A stretch of DNA of 64,000 bases, taken from positions 85,686,615-85,750,614 of the forward strand of contig OX388346.1 in the NCBI GenBank assembly GCA_947579665.1. Reading direction: 5' to 3'. The position numbers and the translations under genes were made by a program. This DNA is from Sympetrum striolatum. Its lineage: Eukaryota > Arthropoda > Insecta > Odonata > Libellulidae. Under the pieces are notes generated by a model that saw nothing but the letters and a program-made list of their open reading frames with translations, was not told the origin of the DNA and ran no database searches. How positions within the stretch are numbered: position 1 is the first letter of the stretch; each line of letters opens with the position of its first letter. Positions 52,073-64,000 of the stretch are shown piece by piece.

Positions 52073-55000
52073 ATTCTCCTTTAATTTTTATCACAGGTAA
52101 AGATATACTACAATTTCGATTGATTAAACATCTATTTACACCTTGAGTTTTGACGTTTTCTTCTTTATAGTACACTATACTGTATACCTTGAGTCACTTC
52201 CAACTTCAGCACGTTTTGAAGACAATATAAGTAGCTTCCCCTGTTTTCAAACACTCTCTATGTTCCTCCCCTATTACCACCAATCCGAGCGGTGTTAAAT
52301 AATTCAGATCTTAATTATAACCTCGATTTTTCCTCGTTCCGAGCGTCAAAGCAAAGAAGCGATCGCAAAGTCGTCCCCTTTCTGCTGAAATTCCCACAAC
52401 TTCCTGTCATCTCATTCATTATTTATTCCACTTTCGCTGCTCCAAAGGTAAGCTCTCCATCGAAAGTGTTGGCAGTGGCGCAAGTCGCCCTCAAGCATAA
52501 ATGCTCAAACCAGAAATAGGCCACCGGAGGACCTTCATTAGCTGATGGCTGCTTAAATGCAATTTCATCTGCCTTAGTACCCACAGCAGGGTATCGATTT
52601 ATCTTTTCGTCTCTTAGAACGCCTAAGACAGGTACCTTAGAGCCTTACCTTAAACCTTAAAAACCTATACGCAAAATGCCGTGTTGTTGTTTGGTGCAAA
52701 TATCCTTTTTAAAAATGCATCGCTGTGTAATGCTAAGTGATCAATTAAGGAAGATAAGAGCAGGTGGTTGTTAATTTCTGCAAAAAACGGGAAAAATAAG
52801 GAAAAAGGTTTCATGAAATTTATTGCCTGAAACAATAATTTTCTGTTGACTATTTTAGGAAATATACCAATTAGATATTTTGATTAGAGCCATACATATT
52901 TATATGTGTTTTAAAAATGACCGAACTATTCTTAAGGTACAAAAAACACAGCGATATATACTCCTAATAGCTTACCAGAGATAATTATAGAAGAATAATA
53001 AATTGATACCATTTTCAGTTATTTCGCAATTTAATTTACTTATACGACCAATATAATCACAAAATTTGAGAAACTGAAAATTCCTCTACATTTAGTGGAC
53101 TTAGAGGTCTATAAAAATGGGCTGAAAGTATTCGAACATAAGCTATGTTGTGGTTGCTTCTTTCAAAGTGACTACGCATTCAATTGCCATTCTTTACGAG
53201 TACCATACTGCAGAACGATTGGAGCTATGGAATTTGCAATACTATGAATAAGTATAAAAAAATGGAAACCTGGAAAAAACCTCGAATGTCGCGAGTACGA
53301 GCTAAGGCTTATAAATGCAGGTCGATAAAAATTCTTCTCTTCTGATCCCTGGCCTAATTATCATGATTTATAAGGGTACGTCCCTAGCAATCAGCATTAA
53401 AAGTCGCCTATTTGGTCTCGCCACAAACCAAAGCAACGCATCGATTTATTCCCCTAAAACATTCGTCACACTTAACGCCGTTTTATGCATGGAAATTCCT
53501 TTGGCCGCAATATCCCCATTGTGAGCATCCGCTGCGGCATCTCATGCCTTTTAATCAGCTGGCAGAGTCATTTGTAGGGAAGAAGATCCAGGGAAGGGAT
53601 GATGGTTTAGAGGATTAAGAGGTGGATTAGAGGAGGGGTAAGTCGGTAGAACAAATCCGCGGCGAGAAGCTCGTAGTCACCTCCTCATTAATCAACTCAC
53701 CCCAACCACTGTGATCTCCCGCCCGACCGATAGTCATCACATCCTCATCCCTTAAGATAACTTCATTCATTATACAGAGTTTTATCCTTTGGATTTAGGT
53801 GGATTGACATAATAAATAATAACACCGAGGTTTCTAAATGACTAAATAGCCAGTATTGAAATTTGATGTCAGTATTGAAATAGCATTATCGTGGTGATTT
53901 TGCAAATTTAATAATGATAATAAAATAAGGATAAAAAACTAACAACTGATGTGAAATTTTTTTTTAATAATTCCCTAGCTTTGTATTCTTCTCTAATGAA
54001 GGATAAGTGTTTCCATTCCATGTTAATGTGTTAATTTTACGCGTTTTTAACATAATTAAATATAATGAAGCATACTTATACTTCATAAATAACGTAAATC
54101 AAAATCTTATCGATTCCCTTTCGATAGAGAGACCAGTAATTAATTTAGCCTATAAACTTGAAGATGAGCATAAACAATTTTTCTTTTTTGTGCAATTGAT
54201 TGAGGCTCTTCAATATGACTTTTGATAGAAATATAACAACTTTTCTTAAACAACAACTATATTTTATGTTACGACATTTAGTATATTTAATTTTAAACGT
54301 CTTTAAATGCGGTCAATCATTGACATTGACTGGAGAGAATAATACTGTCTATGAATAAGGCGTTACATGAACGTTTCGTTTCCACTGATTTTCAAACATT
54401 TCGAATTTTTCTCGAAATATTGCTGAATTGCTTGAAGTGATTGCTTTCACATACCCATCTGTTGAATTCTACTTTCAACAGCAATCGCTCGCGCGTTAAA
54501 TATGAGAAAAATACGAGGAGCAAATTAAAATCGCAGAGGACAGCACATTCATCAAACGTCTTAACAACTCCAGAGACCACGTGCACGACCTCTTAAGAGG
54601 AAGGGTACAAAGAAATACGTGTCATACATCATTACTCCCCTTTAAAGGGCGATTCTTCCGGAGACTTGACGGAAAACCATCTCGAGGTCCCAATGACGAG
54701 CTCATCGTCGGACCCTTGGAGAACCCTGGAATGCCAAGAAGAAAGGCCCTTCTTTCTGCGGTCCTTTCAGTCACCTCCGCTTTCACACAAGGTGTCATTC
54801 TTGGGCCTTGGAAGGGGGAGGACCTCCTCTTGAAAACTTTCCCTCCGCCGCAGACTGCACTTCGCCCAAAACGGCCCTCCGCCCGCCTCTTCGTCATGCT
54901 GCGGCCAGGTCAGGAATCGCTCGTATTAACCAAAGCGAGAGGCGTTCGAGTGGATGGACACGAGGATGAATGAGTCGGTCGCTATGCGACGAGAGTTTGT

Positions 55001-58000
55001 TTTGGGAATCGCAAGGAACTGCAAACGAGGCTGCGATGCGAGGTTCAGTGCAGACAACTTGCTCTGAGGGAATAGGTAACATCTCATCCTCGGGAGACCA
55101 GGAGAGCGTGACATTCATTTGCTATTCTCATTGTCATAAGCTCGGAGGATCCTTGGAAAAAGACTTGCTTACATCATGGGATTACGCTTTTTCCTTGTTC
55201 GTGCTAAACGTATATAATTGAAACATGATTCCATGAGACATATACGGGGGCCTAAAAATAATTCTTCTGTTATTGAAATTAAAAATAATTGAATGAAGGC
55301 TTATAAAGATATGGAAAGCTTTCATTGCTTGAATTTAGAATACTCTTAAAATATCAAAACTGATTTCACTCCAGAATATTCTTGAGACGATACTTCTTAC
55401 TCATGAACACGGTTATCTCTAAGAAACAACTTCCAGCTTCTTACTGAATGAAAATGTGTAATCCCTTATGTAATCAAAGGGTTCTTATGAGTTATTCTAA
55501 GTCAACTTTCTCTTGGAGCAATGTAACTTACGATTGAATACCTCGTTCAATACATTTAATATTCTAAATTTTACTATATTCCAGAATTCCTACGCTTTCT
55601 ATTTCTCAGACACTTTGACAATCTATTTTCCTTGATATCTCAAATTAGAAGCAATGAATATATTCACAATGTAATGATTACAGTTATCTTTATGACCAAA
55701 AGATCTCACTGATAATAAGGATTTTCTTAAGAACTTTTGAAACAGAGACAGAAGAATATATATAAGAGAAAGCTCATTAAGTGATGTTAATATCCTATAA
55801 GGATAGAGCTCCCTTGGACAATATAGTTTCAGATAATACCTTATCGTTAAACCTTTAAAAAAGGACCTTTCAATAAATAATCGTTTACTTCTAAATGCAA
55901 TACGGTAGTGGGTTCTAGATATGTTTCGCAATCAATAGACCTTCCCTCCCATCCGTTTGATTTTACCACGTGTTAAAAGAACAGTAACGCCATATGGTCT
56001 CCATCGGGAGGTAAAGAAGCTTTAACACGAGGTCAACACCGTAATTAAACAGGTCCTTAGTAGAATTATCGATACTTTTTACGCCCTCGCTCGAGTCGGC
56101 TAACGGTGGGATCAGCAACTCGATACTTTGAAACCACTTCATCTGTTTATGTTACTCACGAACGCACGAGACGCGTGGAAAGTCACGGAATGTGATCCGC
56201 AAGAAAAGGAGTCACACTTTAAAACCCATTACATTCCTTACCTTCTTGAAAAAAATCCGTTTGCCTTTTGAAACCTTTTTCGCAGGGAACATAAATCCCT
56301 TTTCCACAAACCAAACAGCCGTGCGTCTCCTTGAAAAGGAGTCCTTTGAGGAAGTAACTCCCCTTACCTTTGGTCCCCGACTGCACAAAGAGGCAGCAGT
56401 CCATTGAACCGAGTTCACTATGGGCCCAAAACACGCCCAGATTGACTTTTTCTCCTTTCACTCCATCAGCCCTTTCCTAAATCACCTTCGCAGTTTTCGA
56501 ATCTGTGGCCAGCGGCGCTGGAACATGGGAGGTCGAATCCGTATGCCGGAGATTATCCCAAAGCGTTTTTCTATCTTTATGCGGAAATTTCGTAAGGGTA
56601 AGATGAGGTTGAACTGAGATGACTTATCGCAAATGTATTACTGTATAGTATCCGATGCTCTGAATATGAATGCTAACGTATGAAGCAAACATTTAACGAC
56701 TTGACAGAGCATATTCTGTTACTTATTTATCAGTATAAAGTACTATCTAGTCCAGCATACTATACCATTTAGCTTAAGTAATTTCCTCGGGTATCAGCGA
56801 GTTTCCATGTGCACTAATGTTATTTCAGCTACTAATAATTATTAGCATATGAATTAAGACTCTTATTTCGTTTTCGCAAAATTATCTTCAAAGTAACATC
56901 AAATCGTAAACGTGATAGATATCTATTCGTCGATTTCCAAGAATCAATGCTGTTTAAATTTACCATGCAATATTTTAACATAATTCAATGTAACTCGTTC
57001 ATTTATGTTAAAGTTTCATTCCAAAAAATCAGGGTTATTTTATTATCTAGCATATATATGTGCATAAAAAAACAAGAGTAAAGAAGTAAAACTATAATAC
57101 TTTCTTTCCTGTTTCTTAGAACATAATTCCTCGCTAAAATGACTTATACATGAGGTGAGGCTGTCGGAGCTTTCTGACCAAGCATAACATGCAAAAGTTG
57201 AAAAAATTGTATTTATGTGGAAAGGGGCTTTCTTAATGATTATAACACCTATTTGAAAATATTCAGAATCAAAGTAATTATCTACCTTCAATCATCATCT
57301 TACTATTACGATTTTCCTATTGAACGAGATTAGGCGTATGCAATATAGTAGTTTACATAGATAAATAAAATATCTGTGGTCGCATATTCTTAAATACATG
57401 TGATAGGGGTGAGTAAGTTGTGAGAATCATATTTGGAAACGATTTCTCACGAATGCCAGAAAGTTAAAAAGGGATGCGAGGGTCTGAAAACCCATAAATA
57501 CAGTCTCGGAACAATGCGTGTAACGAAAAATCGTCCATTAATTTTTCCGAATTTCGCAAAACGGGCATAAAAGAGTTTCAGATGAACAGTCGCGACAAAT
57601 TCGGAATGAGACTTCTTATTTTATCCTCCGTGACCATATAAAAAGCATAAAATCGGCCTTCCCATTGCTGATTCTCACTTATCACTCCCAAGCGATCCTC
57701 CCCAAGACCCCATTATTTCAGCCCTTTCTCTATACACTTCCCCTCACTCACTCATACCCCATCCAATCCCTTTGTTGCCACACAGATTGATGCCCTCCTC
57801 GGCCTTTATGCCAGTCGGGACGCTGGTATTCCTGGGGCCGCCAATTGGCTAGAAGGAAACAGATGACAGTGAGGGTGCGAGGGGGCTTCCGTTCTTTTTG
57901 CCTCATCCCCTTCCTCGTGCGATACGTGGATGTACTCCAAAGCGGCGTGGGGAATAATTGATGGAGGGGGTGTTGTCGTGTGGCGGGGTGGGTTAGCGTG

Positions 58001-58998
58001 AAAGTGGAAGGATCGGCCGCTCATCATGGCTTTCTATGAAGAAACGCGTTTAGGGCATCTTTCTCTAAGGGCAAACTTAGGGGTAACATCCCATCTGTAA
58101 AGAAGCTGTTACTTTTTCGGGATATGTATGAGGTTTGCTACTGAAAGTGATCCTCGTACAATTCTGATGCAGAACGCTCGATCAAAACATTACTTGTGAA
58201 TAAAGGGGCGAAATTATGTACCGCTGAAAAATTTTTGAACACTAGTCTCACGGATTTTCTGCGATCGCAGAACTGTGATGTTTGATTCTTAAGTAATCGT
58301 TTTGAATCCTTGATTATAATTATAAAAACAAGAAAATAAAGGAAGGTACAAACCCTATTTTAATCATTGTCTTTCTTCAAAACTTTACTCCTATTTCATG
58401 AAATTTTCGTAAAACTTAAAATAAGCGAACAAACTTATTTAGCCCAAATCGTTTCTAATCGAAACGAAAATAACTTGTTCACCTCGGAATTGTGTACAGC
58501 TACCTTTATGTTACACTTCTATTCTCAGATTCATAATGCATCAAATATGAATAAAAAACATTAAATCCTAGAACTGAACATTTTTTGGTAACATCCTTAA
58601 AATTTTAAAAAGTAAAACATACAAAATTAGACATCCTTGTAACCAGATTAGAGGAGATATGGAAGGACTCAACCTTCAGTCTTGCTAGGCATTTTCAAGG
58701 GAAAACTCTTAGGGTTTCAAGGCGGAAGCCTTTACGTGCAACTTGCAGCTCCAATTCCTTTCTTAGTATGTATTTTTAGCTTGCAGATGGTTTTGGCAGT
58801 TAGTAGTCTGTAAAGAGCTTTGTTTTAATACAAAATGGGAGGCAGAACTTTAGAGATAGAGGTAGCAATGTAAAAGTAATGCATAAGATATATATTTCTT
58901 TGACTTAACTCGTGAGAAATGTTCAATAACTTTATTGCTAGAAATCAACAGATATTTCGAAAAAATATCCATAACTTTTCTAAAATGTAACTACTGAT

Positions 58999-59013
58999 TT
59001 TAACTGAGGTAAT
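58999..59013. repeat. Left target-site duplication (15 bp)
   Basis: TTTAACTGAGGTAAT is identical to 59351-59365 and brackets the inverted-repeat insertion. The next base outside or inside differs on each side, so 15 bp is the exact match length. Confidence 0.8.
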
Positions 59014-59111
59014 TAAAGAAATCAACTCCAGTGTTATTTGGCGGAACTTCATTTTAAACTCACAAAAGTAAAAAACACACTCACGTACGAATTCCACAAA
59101 TTTTAATACAG

Positions 59112-59153
59112 CTGTTGACCGGTTTCGGTGTTAAAGCACCATCCTCAGAACAG
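59112..59153 (-). ncRNA. Hammerhead ribozyme motif, type I, left arm (inverted copy)
   Basis: The 42-nt hammerhead unit of the right arm is repeated without change on the opposite strand: CTGTT stem I, CTGAGGA core, GGTG/CACC stem II, GAAA, ACCGGT, C17 (complement at 59117) and AACAG. The two copies point in opposite directions, so any single transcript carries one hammerhead in sense and the other as its complement. Confidence 0.75.
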
Positions 59154-59250
59154 AAGTTATTTCAAGGAGCAAGTACATCTATATGAGAACAACCTACCCC
59201 TCCCCTTCCTTTTGTTCTCATATATATGTTCTTGCTCCTTGAAATAACTT

Positions 59251-59292
59251 CTGTTCTGAGGATGGTGCTTTAACACCGAAACCGGTCAACAG
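59251..59292 (+). ncRNA. Hammerhead ribozyme motif, type I, right arm
   Basis: Seen, in order: stem I 5' strand CTGTT (59251-59255); core CTGAGGA, matching CUGANGA (59256-59262); one extra T (59263); stem II GGTG/CACC (59264-59267 with 59274-59277) around a CTTTAA loop; GAA core plus A (59278-59281); a loopless stem III ACC/GGT (59281-59286); C17, the expected cleavage base (59287); stem I 3' strand AACAG (59288-59292), exactly complementary to CTGTT. All invariant hammerhead core bases are present. The extra T between the core and stem II and the 3-bp loopless stem III resemble the small variants described in Penelope-like elements, which cleave better as dimers. Activity is not tested. Confidence 0.75.
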
Positions 59293-59350
59293 CTGTATTA
59301 AAATTTGTGGAATTCTTACAAGTGTGATTGTTTTTTTTTACTTTTGTGAG

Positions 59351-59365
59351 TTTAACTGAGGTAAT
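59351..59365. repeat. Right target-site duplication (15 bp)
   Basis: Second copy of TTTAACTGAGGTAAT, immediately after the right arm sequence ACTTTTGTGAG. Its first five bases also extend the match with the left arm. Confidence 0.8.
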
Positions 59366-62300
59366 ATTATTGACCCGCAATTCTTACTGAGGACTGTATG
59401 ATATCGAATATATACGTGTCCTACCAATTTCGAACGTCTTCCACTCGCAAAATTCCAAATCCTCTCCATTCATCACTTCCACTACCTATCACAAATCCTT
59501 TGCCCTACACTTTAAAACAGGAGAAACCTCTCGCGGAAGCTCTTTTCATTGAGAGAGAAAACCTTATTATTCCATCCCTCATACGGCTAATAACCCATCA
59601 CCATCTTTTCGCGGATCCCTTACGTCACTGTCAGGAGGCCCTAGCAATACCCAGGGGGCTCTGCTCTTACAAATAGACCTCGAGTCGGACTTATATATCA
59701 TTGAATGAAATGATGGAACGGGGAAAGAAGGGCTGATTAGGGAAGGGTGAACGGGGATAAGGCGCCTTGATACAAATGACACTCTTCCAAGTCCTTACGG
59801 TCGGTAAGAAATTAAGACATTTGTCTTTGGCGTTGGAAGGAGAGGGTGTTTGTGGCAAGGGGGAAGACCAGCGCAGATACCTCAAACTGATTGGCTGCTG
59901 CGGTATAAACAAGGCGGGGCGCGGAGATGTACTTTGACCTCAGCACACAATCGCCCTCTCCACCTTTCTTTTTACTGCTTCCTGTTATCCTTCTTACACT
60001 TTTTACTGCCGTCTTTTGTTCCTTCCCTTTCGCGTTCCTTTTCTCACGCCGCGTTCTTTTACGAGTTTTATCTCCTCCTCCTATCTCCCAAACGCTGCTG
60101 TTTATTAGACGTCCGCGAAGCTATTTTGTTGAAGATAAACGAGTGTTATTTCGTATTCGTTGGAATGCATGCTCGGAAGAGGGAGATTGCGTTGCAAGTA
60201 TAATGAGTGGCACTACAAGAATATCCGTCAGATAAAAAGAACTTCACAAAGGGGTATTCATTCTTCTAAGAAATGTACTAATATCCATAAGATCTAGTCT
60301 AACTAAAGGAAATTCCACATACCGAAGGAATTTTCATGAAACTTCTTCTTGGAAAAATGTTTAATTCAATTCTACGGAAATTTTTGGTTTTGAAAGCTTT
60401 GATCATTTGGAGAATGATGCTTCAAGTTGTTCAGTAATTTTTATAAATAATTTTATAGAAGAAATGTTAGTATAGTAAATGCATGAACGAAATGGAGTGG
60501 ATGGAGATGAAGGTCTTCCAAATTGTAAAGGCAGTGCAGAGTAAACCTTTTAAAGCAATTATTTTAAAACTGGTTCGTCTTAAATATGTTTGCTCTTAAG
60601 ATTCATTACTTTTCATTGTCGAATTCAACGTCATAAGCAGCTCTCTGACACCACCCTAATTGTATTATTGCCGCCGGCAAAAGAAGCAAGCAAAATCGCA
60701 CACTGGTACTTCACGCGATTTCCCCCTTCACCTTTCCTCATTTTCTTCTTCCATTTTCGATACCATTTATAACTCATCTTTCTTATATTCCATTTCGTCA
60801 TAGATGTATCATTCCGAGGCTAATCCATTCACCCCGCAACGGCACACGGCGAATCCCGAGGCTAATATTTCACATTCCCCTCTCACGCGTGCGCTCTCTA
60901 ATCCAAGCGTCTAATCACATTCAAAATATTCCGGAAAAAATCATCCGGCCAACTCCGGTAATTAATATCCTCCGTCATTCTGTCTGATGGCCTCTTTGAA
61001 TGATGTTCTTCTGTTTCTCTTTCCATTCCGAATTCCCCTCTTCGCTCTCGATCCCATTAAAAAGTGCCACTTGTTTCAACCAACGGCAGAGGCACGAAGA
61101 AAGATTAAGAGTGTTTCATTAAAACTTTTCCGAACAACGAAAGTCGTACTTTTCCTCTCTCGGCTATCTATCCTCACCCCCACTCCCTCCCCCCACCCCT
61201 TTGCTTTCTCTTGTCAAGATACAGATGTATTTATTTGTTACACTTGGAAGGGATATGGCTCCGTTTGTGTCTCTTATACTTCGGCCGATGTTGGAGTAAT
61301 TAATTCTTCGTCGAGTCTTTCGAGATTAATGACGTAATCCGAGGAATAAAAGCAGCGATAGCGGGATGAAATAAATAAGATGGAGGAAGATAAAGAAATC
61401 GGGGAGACATTGTTGAGGGAAACGAATGTTTCGACCAAAGAGAGTTGAGAAAAGTTCTGGGAAAGTAAACGCGCGGTTCAAATGTCTTGTGGACGATAAT
61501 CGACTGAATATTGTAGTGATGGAAAAAAACAGTTGATCTTACGTGAGCTGAAGGAAGAATTGAATGTGAGTTTTGCAGAAACTTTAGTTCCATCGGAAAC
61601 AATGTTTAAATGCTCTTTATATGTCTCAAATGTCTCAGAATGTCTCCGGATGCTAATATGGTGAGAATAAATTTGTTGGAGATAGTAGATACTAAAAATG
61701 TTGTCATTTTCTCTTTCAAAGGAGGAAATCGCTTTATAGTAACAGTAAATTTTTATTTAAAAAATACATATTGTACATAACGCAATATTATAACGAGAAA
61801 AATTAATATTCTGGAAAGTAATTTAAAAAATATGTAAGATATTCGAGATTTAACCAAACATTTTCTAACAATATATTCATGAAGTAATTTGGTATTCATA
61901 AATTGTATTACATTAGTATAGGAACTTAAACGGTTTACGGTAGCATGTTTTTACGGTATATGCTGAAAAAGATAGATAATCATAGAAAACTTTGACTTTT
62001 GGGCTATGACAGAGGTTTCATATCGTTCACACCACTCAAAAGAATGCTTTGTACGCTACCATCGAAGATTAACTTTCATAATCTAGAAAGTTCTAACGAT
62101 TTTTTATAGTCTTAGTAGTACCTAATTGGGAACGGGGATGAGAAAAATATCGATTTCCACAGTTTCCTTCCTCAAAAGAGCAAATCTTCACCCGGTCTAA
62201 GACTATAGAATCAGCATACCAAGAATTTGTCGGAGGTCATAGGAGAAGAGGAAGAACAAGAGAAAAGGGGAGAAGATAGGAATGAGAGGGGAGAGAACGA

Positions 62301-63830
62301 GTCAAAGGACATAAGGCAAACGAGCGACCCAATTAAGCTAGGCTCATTCCCTGAGGATCGAACCCGCAAAGGGATGGAAAAAATGCGGCGCTTTTTTATT
62401 TCCGGTTGAAACGTCGACGGCAAAATCGAAGCAAAGAAAGCTTCAAACGAGGGTTGGAATTTGAGAAGTTGGGAAATGTGCTTCTTTTATGGGATATTGG
62501 GCACAGGGCGGGTTAAGGATACAACGCACACCGTTGTGGGGACATTTGGTGCTCTCGCTTTGGCGGTTTCCTTTGAGGGACGCGGCGCTCTTTGATGTTC
62601 CTCTGGGAGTACTCCCCCTTTCACTTCGGCCCGCCCACTTTAACTTTGCATCCCTCTTTCACTCTTCCCTTTCACTTAGTCTACCTTCGATACTGAGGGT
62701 GGGTACGTTGGAAATGTAGCAAAACTCTTGGAAAAAGAGACGGGCCCGAGGAGTTAAAAAATGCGTTGGGTTGGTTTGTGCAAGAACTCTACCGGTTCGT
62801 GTCGAAAAATATGGAAACAATAGTTATACCTATACCTCTAGGTAGTGAACGCTTATAACAATTTATATGAAAAATGTGTCATGTTAACTACACATGCTTT
62901 ACGAGATTTATTTAACGAATTCTCATATTTTCAAAACATTAAAAGGAGCGGCCAATTAAATTATGAAAATGTTAGCTAAATATAGAGTCCCGGAGTGGGC
63001 GCCACAGTTTTTAACCTTACCACCAAATTTTTATAATTTTACCGAAAACTTTATTTCATAAAATCGAATGAAAGCAGATAATACCTCAAAGGACTATCAA
63101 TTTAAAGAAAGAGGCAGGTTAAGCGTTTAAAAAATAACCACTTATTATTCTCAATAATTTTCGGTGGATATTACGCAGTCAAAACAAAAATAAATCAATT
63201 CATCTGGCTGTAAACTACTCAAGAATTTTAACAATTACCTCGACATGCAATTGAAGAATTGAGGCAATATTGTTCATTGATTTTTATAGATTAGTTTCTC
63301 CACCACATTATAATGCATTTTAATAAGTATTAAATGTATAATGTTACTTAAATGAAGAAGAAAATAAGTTTACTCCAATAGATATCTGAACTGAACTCTT
63401 TTAGCCGACCATAAATGTTAATTTTTAGAGACAAGAAATATTTTTAACATTCCTAAATTCTACTATTTTTTACACATCTCATAAAAAAGTACCAAACGTT
63501 TAACGAGGGTAAGGGGCTTAAATAATGCCAGTAAATGGGCATCTTGTAAATAAATTTAAGTAAGAGTATATCTACGTTCGTGGTAAACAATTTATCTCAA
63601 ACTAGAAGCATAATTAAATCCCTCGTTAGCTAGGTTGTATTAACCACTAGTGAGACTATTCATGACATGTTTTAAGATAACTGGCTCTCATTTTTTCAAT
63701 TAATTTGTCACATTTTCTTTCCTCCCTCTCCTGTCTTTTCACTTTCCGTCATGGAACAACCGAACCGTTTCGCGGTATCCGGACCCATTCGTCCGCAGGG
63801 CAAAGCATCGGCCACTCAATTTGTTAGCCC

Positions 63831-63900
63831 ATCCCTCCCCTCCCTTCCTCCCCCTGCTCCCCTCCCCCTCCCTCCCTCTCTCCTTATCCTCTCCTCCTCC
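63831..63900. repeat. Pyrimidine-rich C/T tract
   Basis: About 70 bp almost entirely of C and T (CCCTCCC, CTTCCTCC and similar words), at the start of the GC-richer block that reaches the right end of the window. No gene is seen in it. Confidence 0.85.
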
Positions 63901-64000
63901 GGCGGTCGATAACTAATCACGAGCGGTCGGCCCAAACACACGGCCACGCGCCCACACACACATATTATATTCATTTTCAAGAACACTACTTCACGGAGAT

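Larger units (their letters stand above)
59014..59350. mobile_element. Inverted-repeat insertion with hammerhead motifs, Penelope-like terminal repeats
   Basis: Seen: two long inverted arms, about 59054-59192 and 59212-59355 (the right arm runs 5 bp into the flanking repeat). They are nearly identical and separated by about 19 bp of C/T-rich sequence. The whole insertion is bounded by a perfect 15-bp direct repeat, TTTAACTGAGGTAAT, at 58999-59013 and 59351-59365. About 40 bp of non-inverted sequence lies between the left duplication and the left arm. Each arm holds a complete hammerhead ribozyme motif in opposite orientation. Known: Penelope-like elements have terminal repeats that can be inverted, variable target duplications of about this length, and small hammerheads in their terminal repeats. 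No reverse transcriptase or GIY-YIG coding remains, so this would be a non-autonomous or internally deleted copy. A DNA-type MITE is less likely because of the 15-bp duplication. Confidence 0.7.
48351..64000. other. Upstream non-coding region, no supported gene
   Basis: No protein-coding exon, rRNA or intact tRNA can be supported here. Open frames of 60-130 codons cluster in GC-richer blocks (49.5-50.4, 51.2-51.6, 53.4-53.8, 54.5-55.2, 57.5-58.1, 59.4-60.2, 60.6-61.4, 62.15-62.75 and 63.7-64.0 kb) and show no family motif. Recognisable items are a degenerate tRNA-like sequence near 52.0 kb, the hammerhead-bearing inverted-repeat insertion at 59.0-59.35 kb and a pyrimidine-rich tract near 63.8 kb. 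Because it lies upstream of the putative sv start, part of it may be sv regulatory DNA; that is inference only. Confidence 0.5.

Noticed and set aside
54581..54973. Plus-strand open frame of 130 codons with mixed composition
   Set aside because: Mixed amino-acid composition, but no motif recognised and an overlapping minus-strand frame of similar quality. Not supported as a gene.
62354..62370. GGATCGAACCC resembling a tRNA T loop
   Set aside because: One base short of the B-box consensus, with no A box or arms nearby.

Overview
The window looks like animal nuclear DNA, and the coding content points to an insect. It is AT-rich and almost entirely non-coding, and the only recognisable gene is split by long introns with GT-AG borders. 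Two minus-strand exons, read from high to low coordinates, encode most of a paired domain of the Pax2/5/8 class. From my memory of the family, the protein is nearly residue-for-residue the fly shaven (sv, D-Pax2) paired domain, including the insect-like SFKAGVIGG and [14 protein letters not shown] stretches. I cannot name the species.

Layout, following sv transcription (right to left): about 48.4-64 kb is upstream non-coding DNA with no gene I can support. About 46.9-48.35 kb is the longest GC- and CpG-rich stretch and includes a GA-repeat tract; I read it as the probable promoter/5' region. A candidate first coding exon lies at 46824-46884. Its splice phase fits the next exon, and its donor is a tandem GTAAGAGTAAGT. 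Intron 1 would be 21.3 kb. Exon 2 (25359-25524, 166 bp) encodes the PAI half of the paired domain. Intron 2 is 14.2 kb. Exon 3 (11006-11203, 198 bp) encodes the linker and RED half. The remaining 11 kb is the start of intron 3. The octapeptide, homeodomain remnant and transactivation region were not found and should lie beyond the window's left end.

The introns and flanks hold old and young mobile-element debris. The most striking piece is a 337-bp insertion at 59014-59350, bounded by a perfect 15-bp direct repeat. It consists of two ~140-bp inverted arms, and each arm carries a complete hammerhead ribozyme motif with a loopless stem III. This fits the terminal repeats of Penelope-like retroelements. 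A second inverted-repeat insertion (26872-27187) has a 13-bp target duplication. There are also two tRNA-headed SINE-like sequences, several foldbacks, diverged tandem repeats and a G-quadruplex-prone 16-bp array.

GC-richer blocks of roughly 0.2-1 kb alternate with very AT-rich DNA throughout. Most of the longer open frames fall in these blocks and look like chance products of composition. All statements come from reading the sequence by eye; no alignment, database search or folding program was run.
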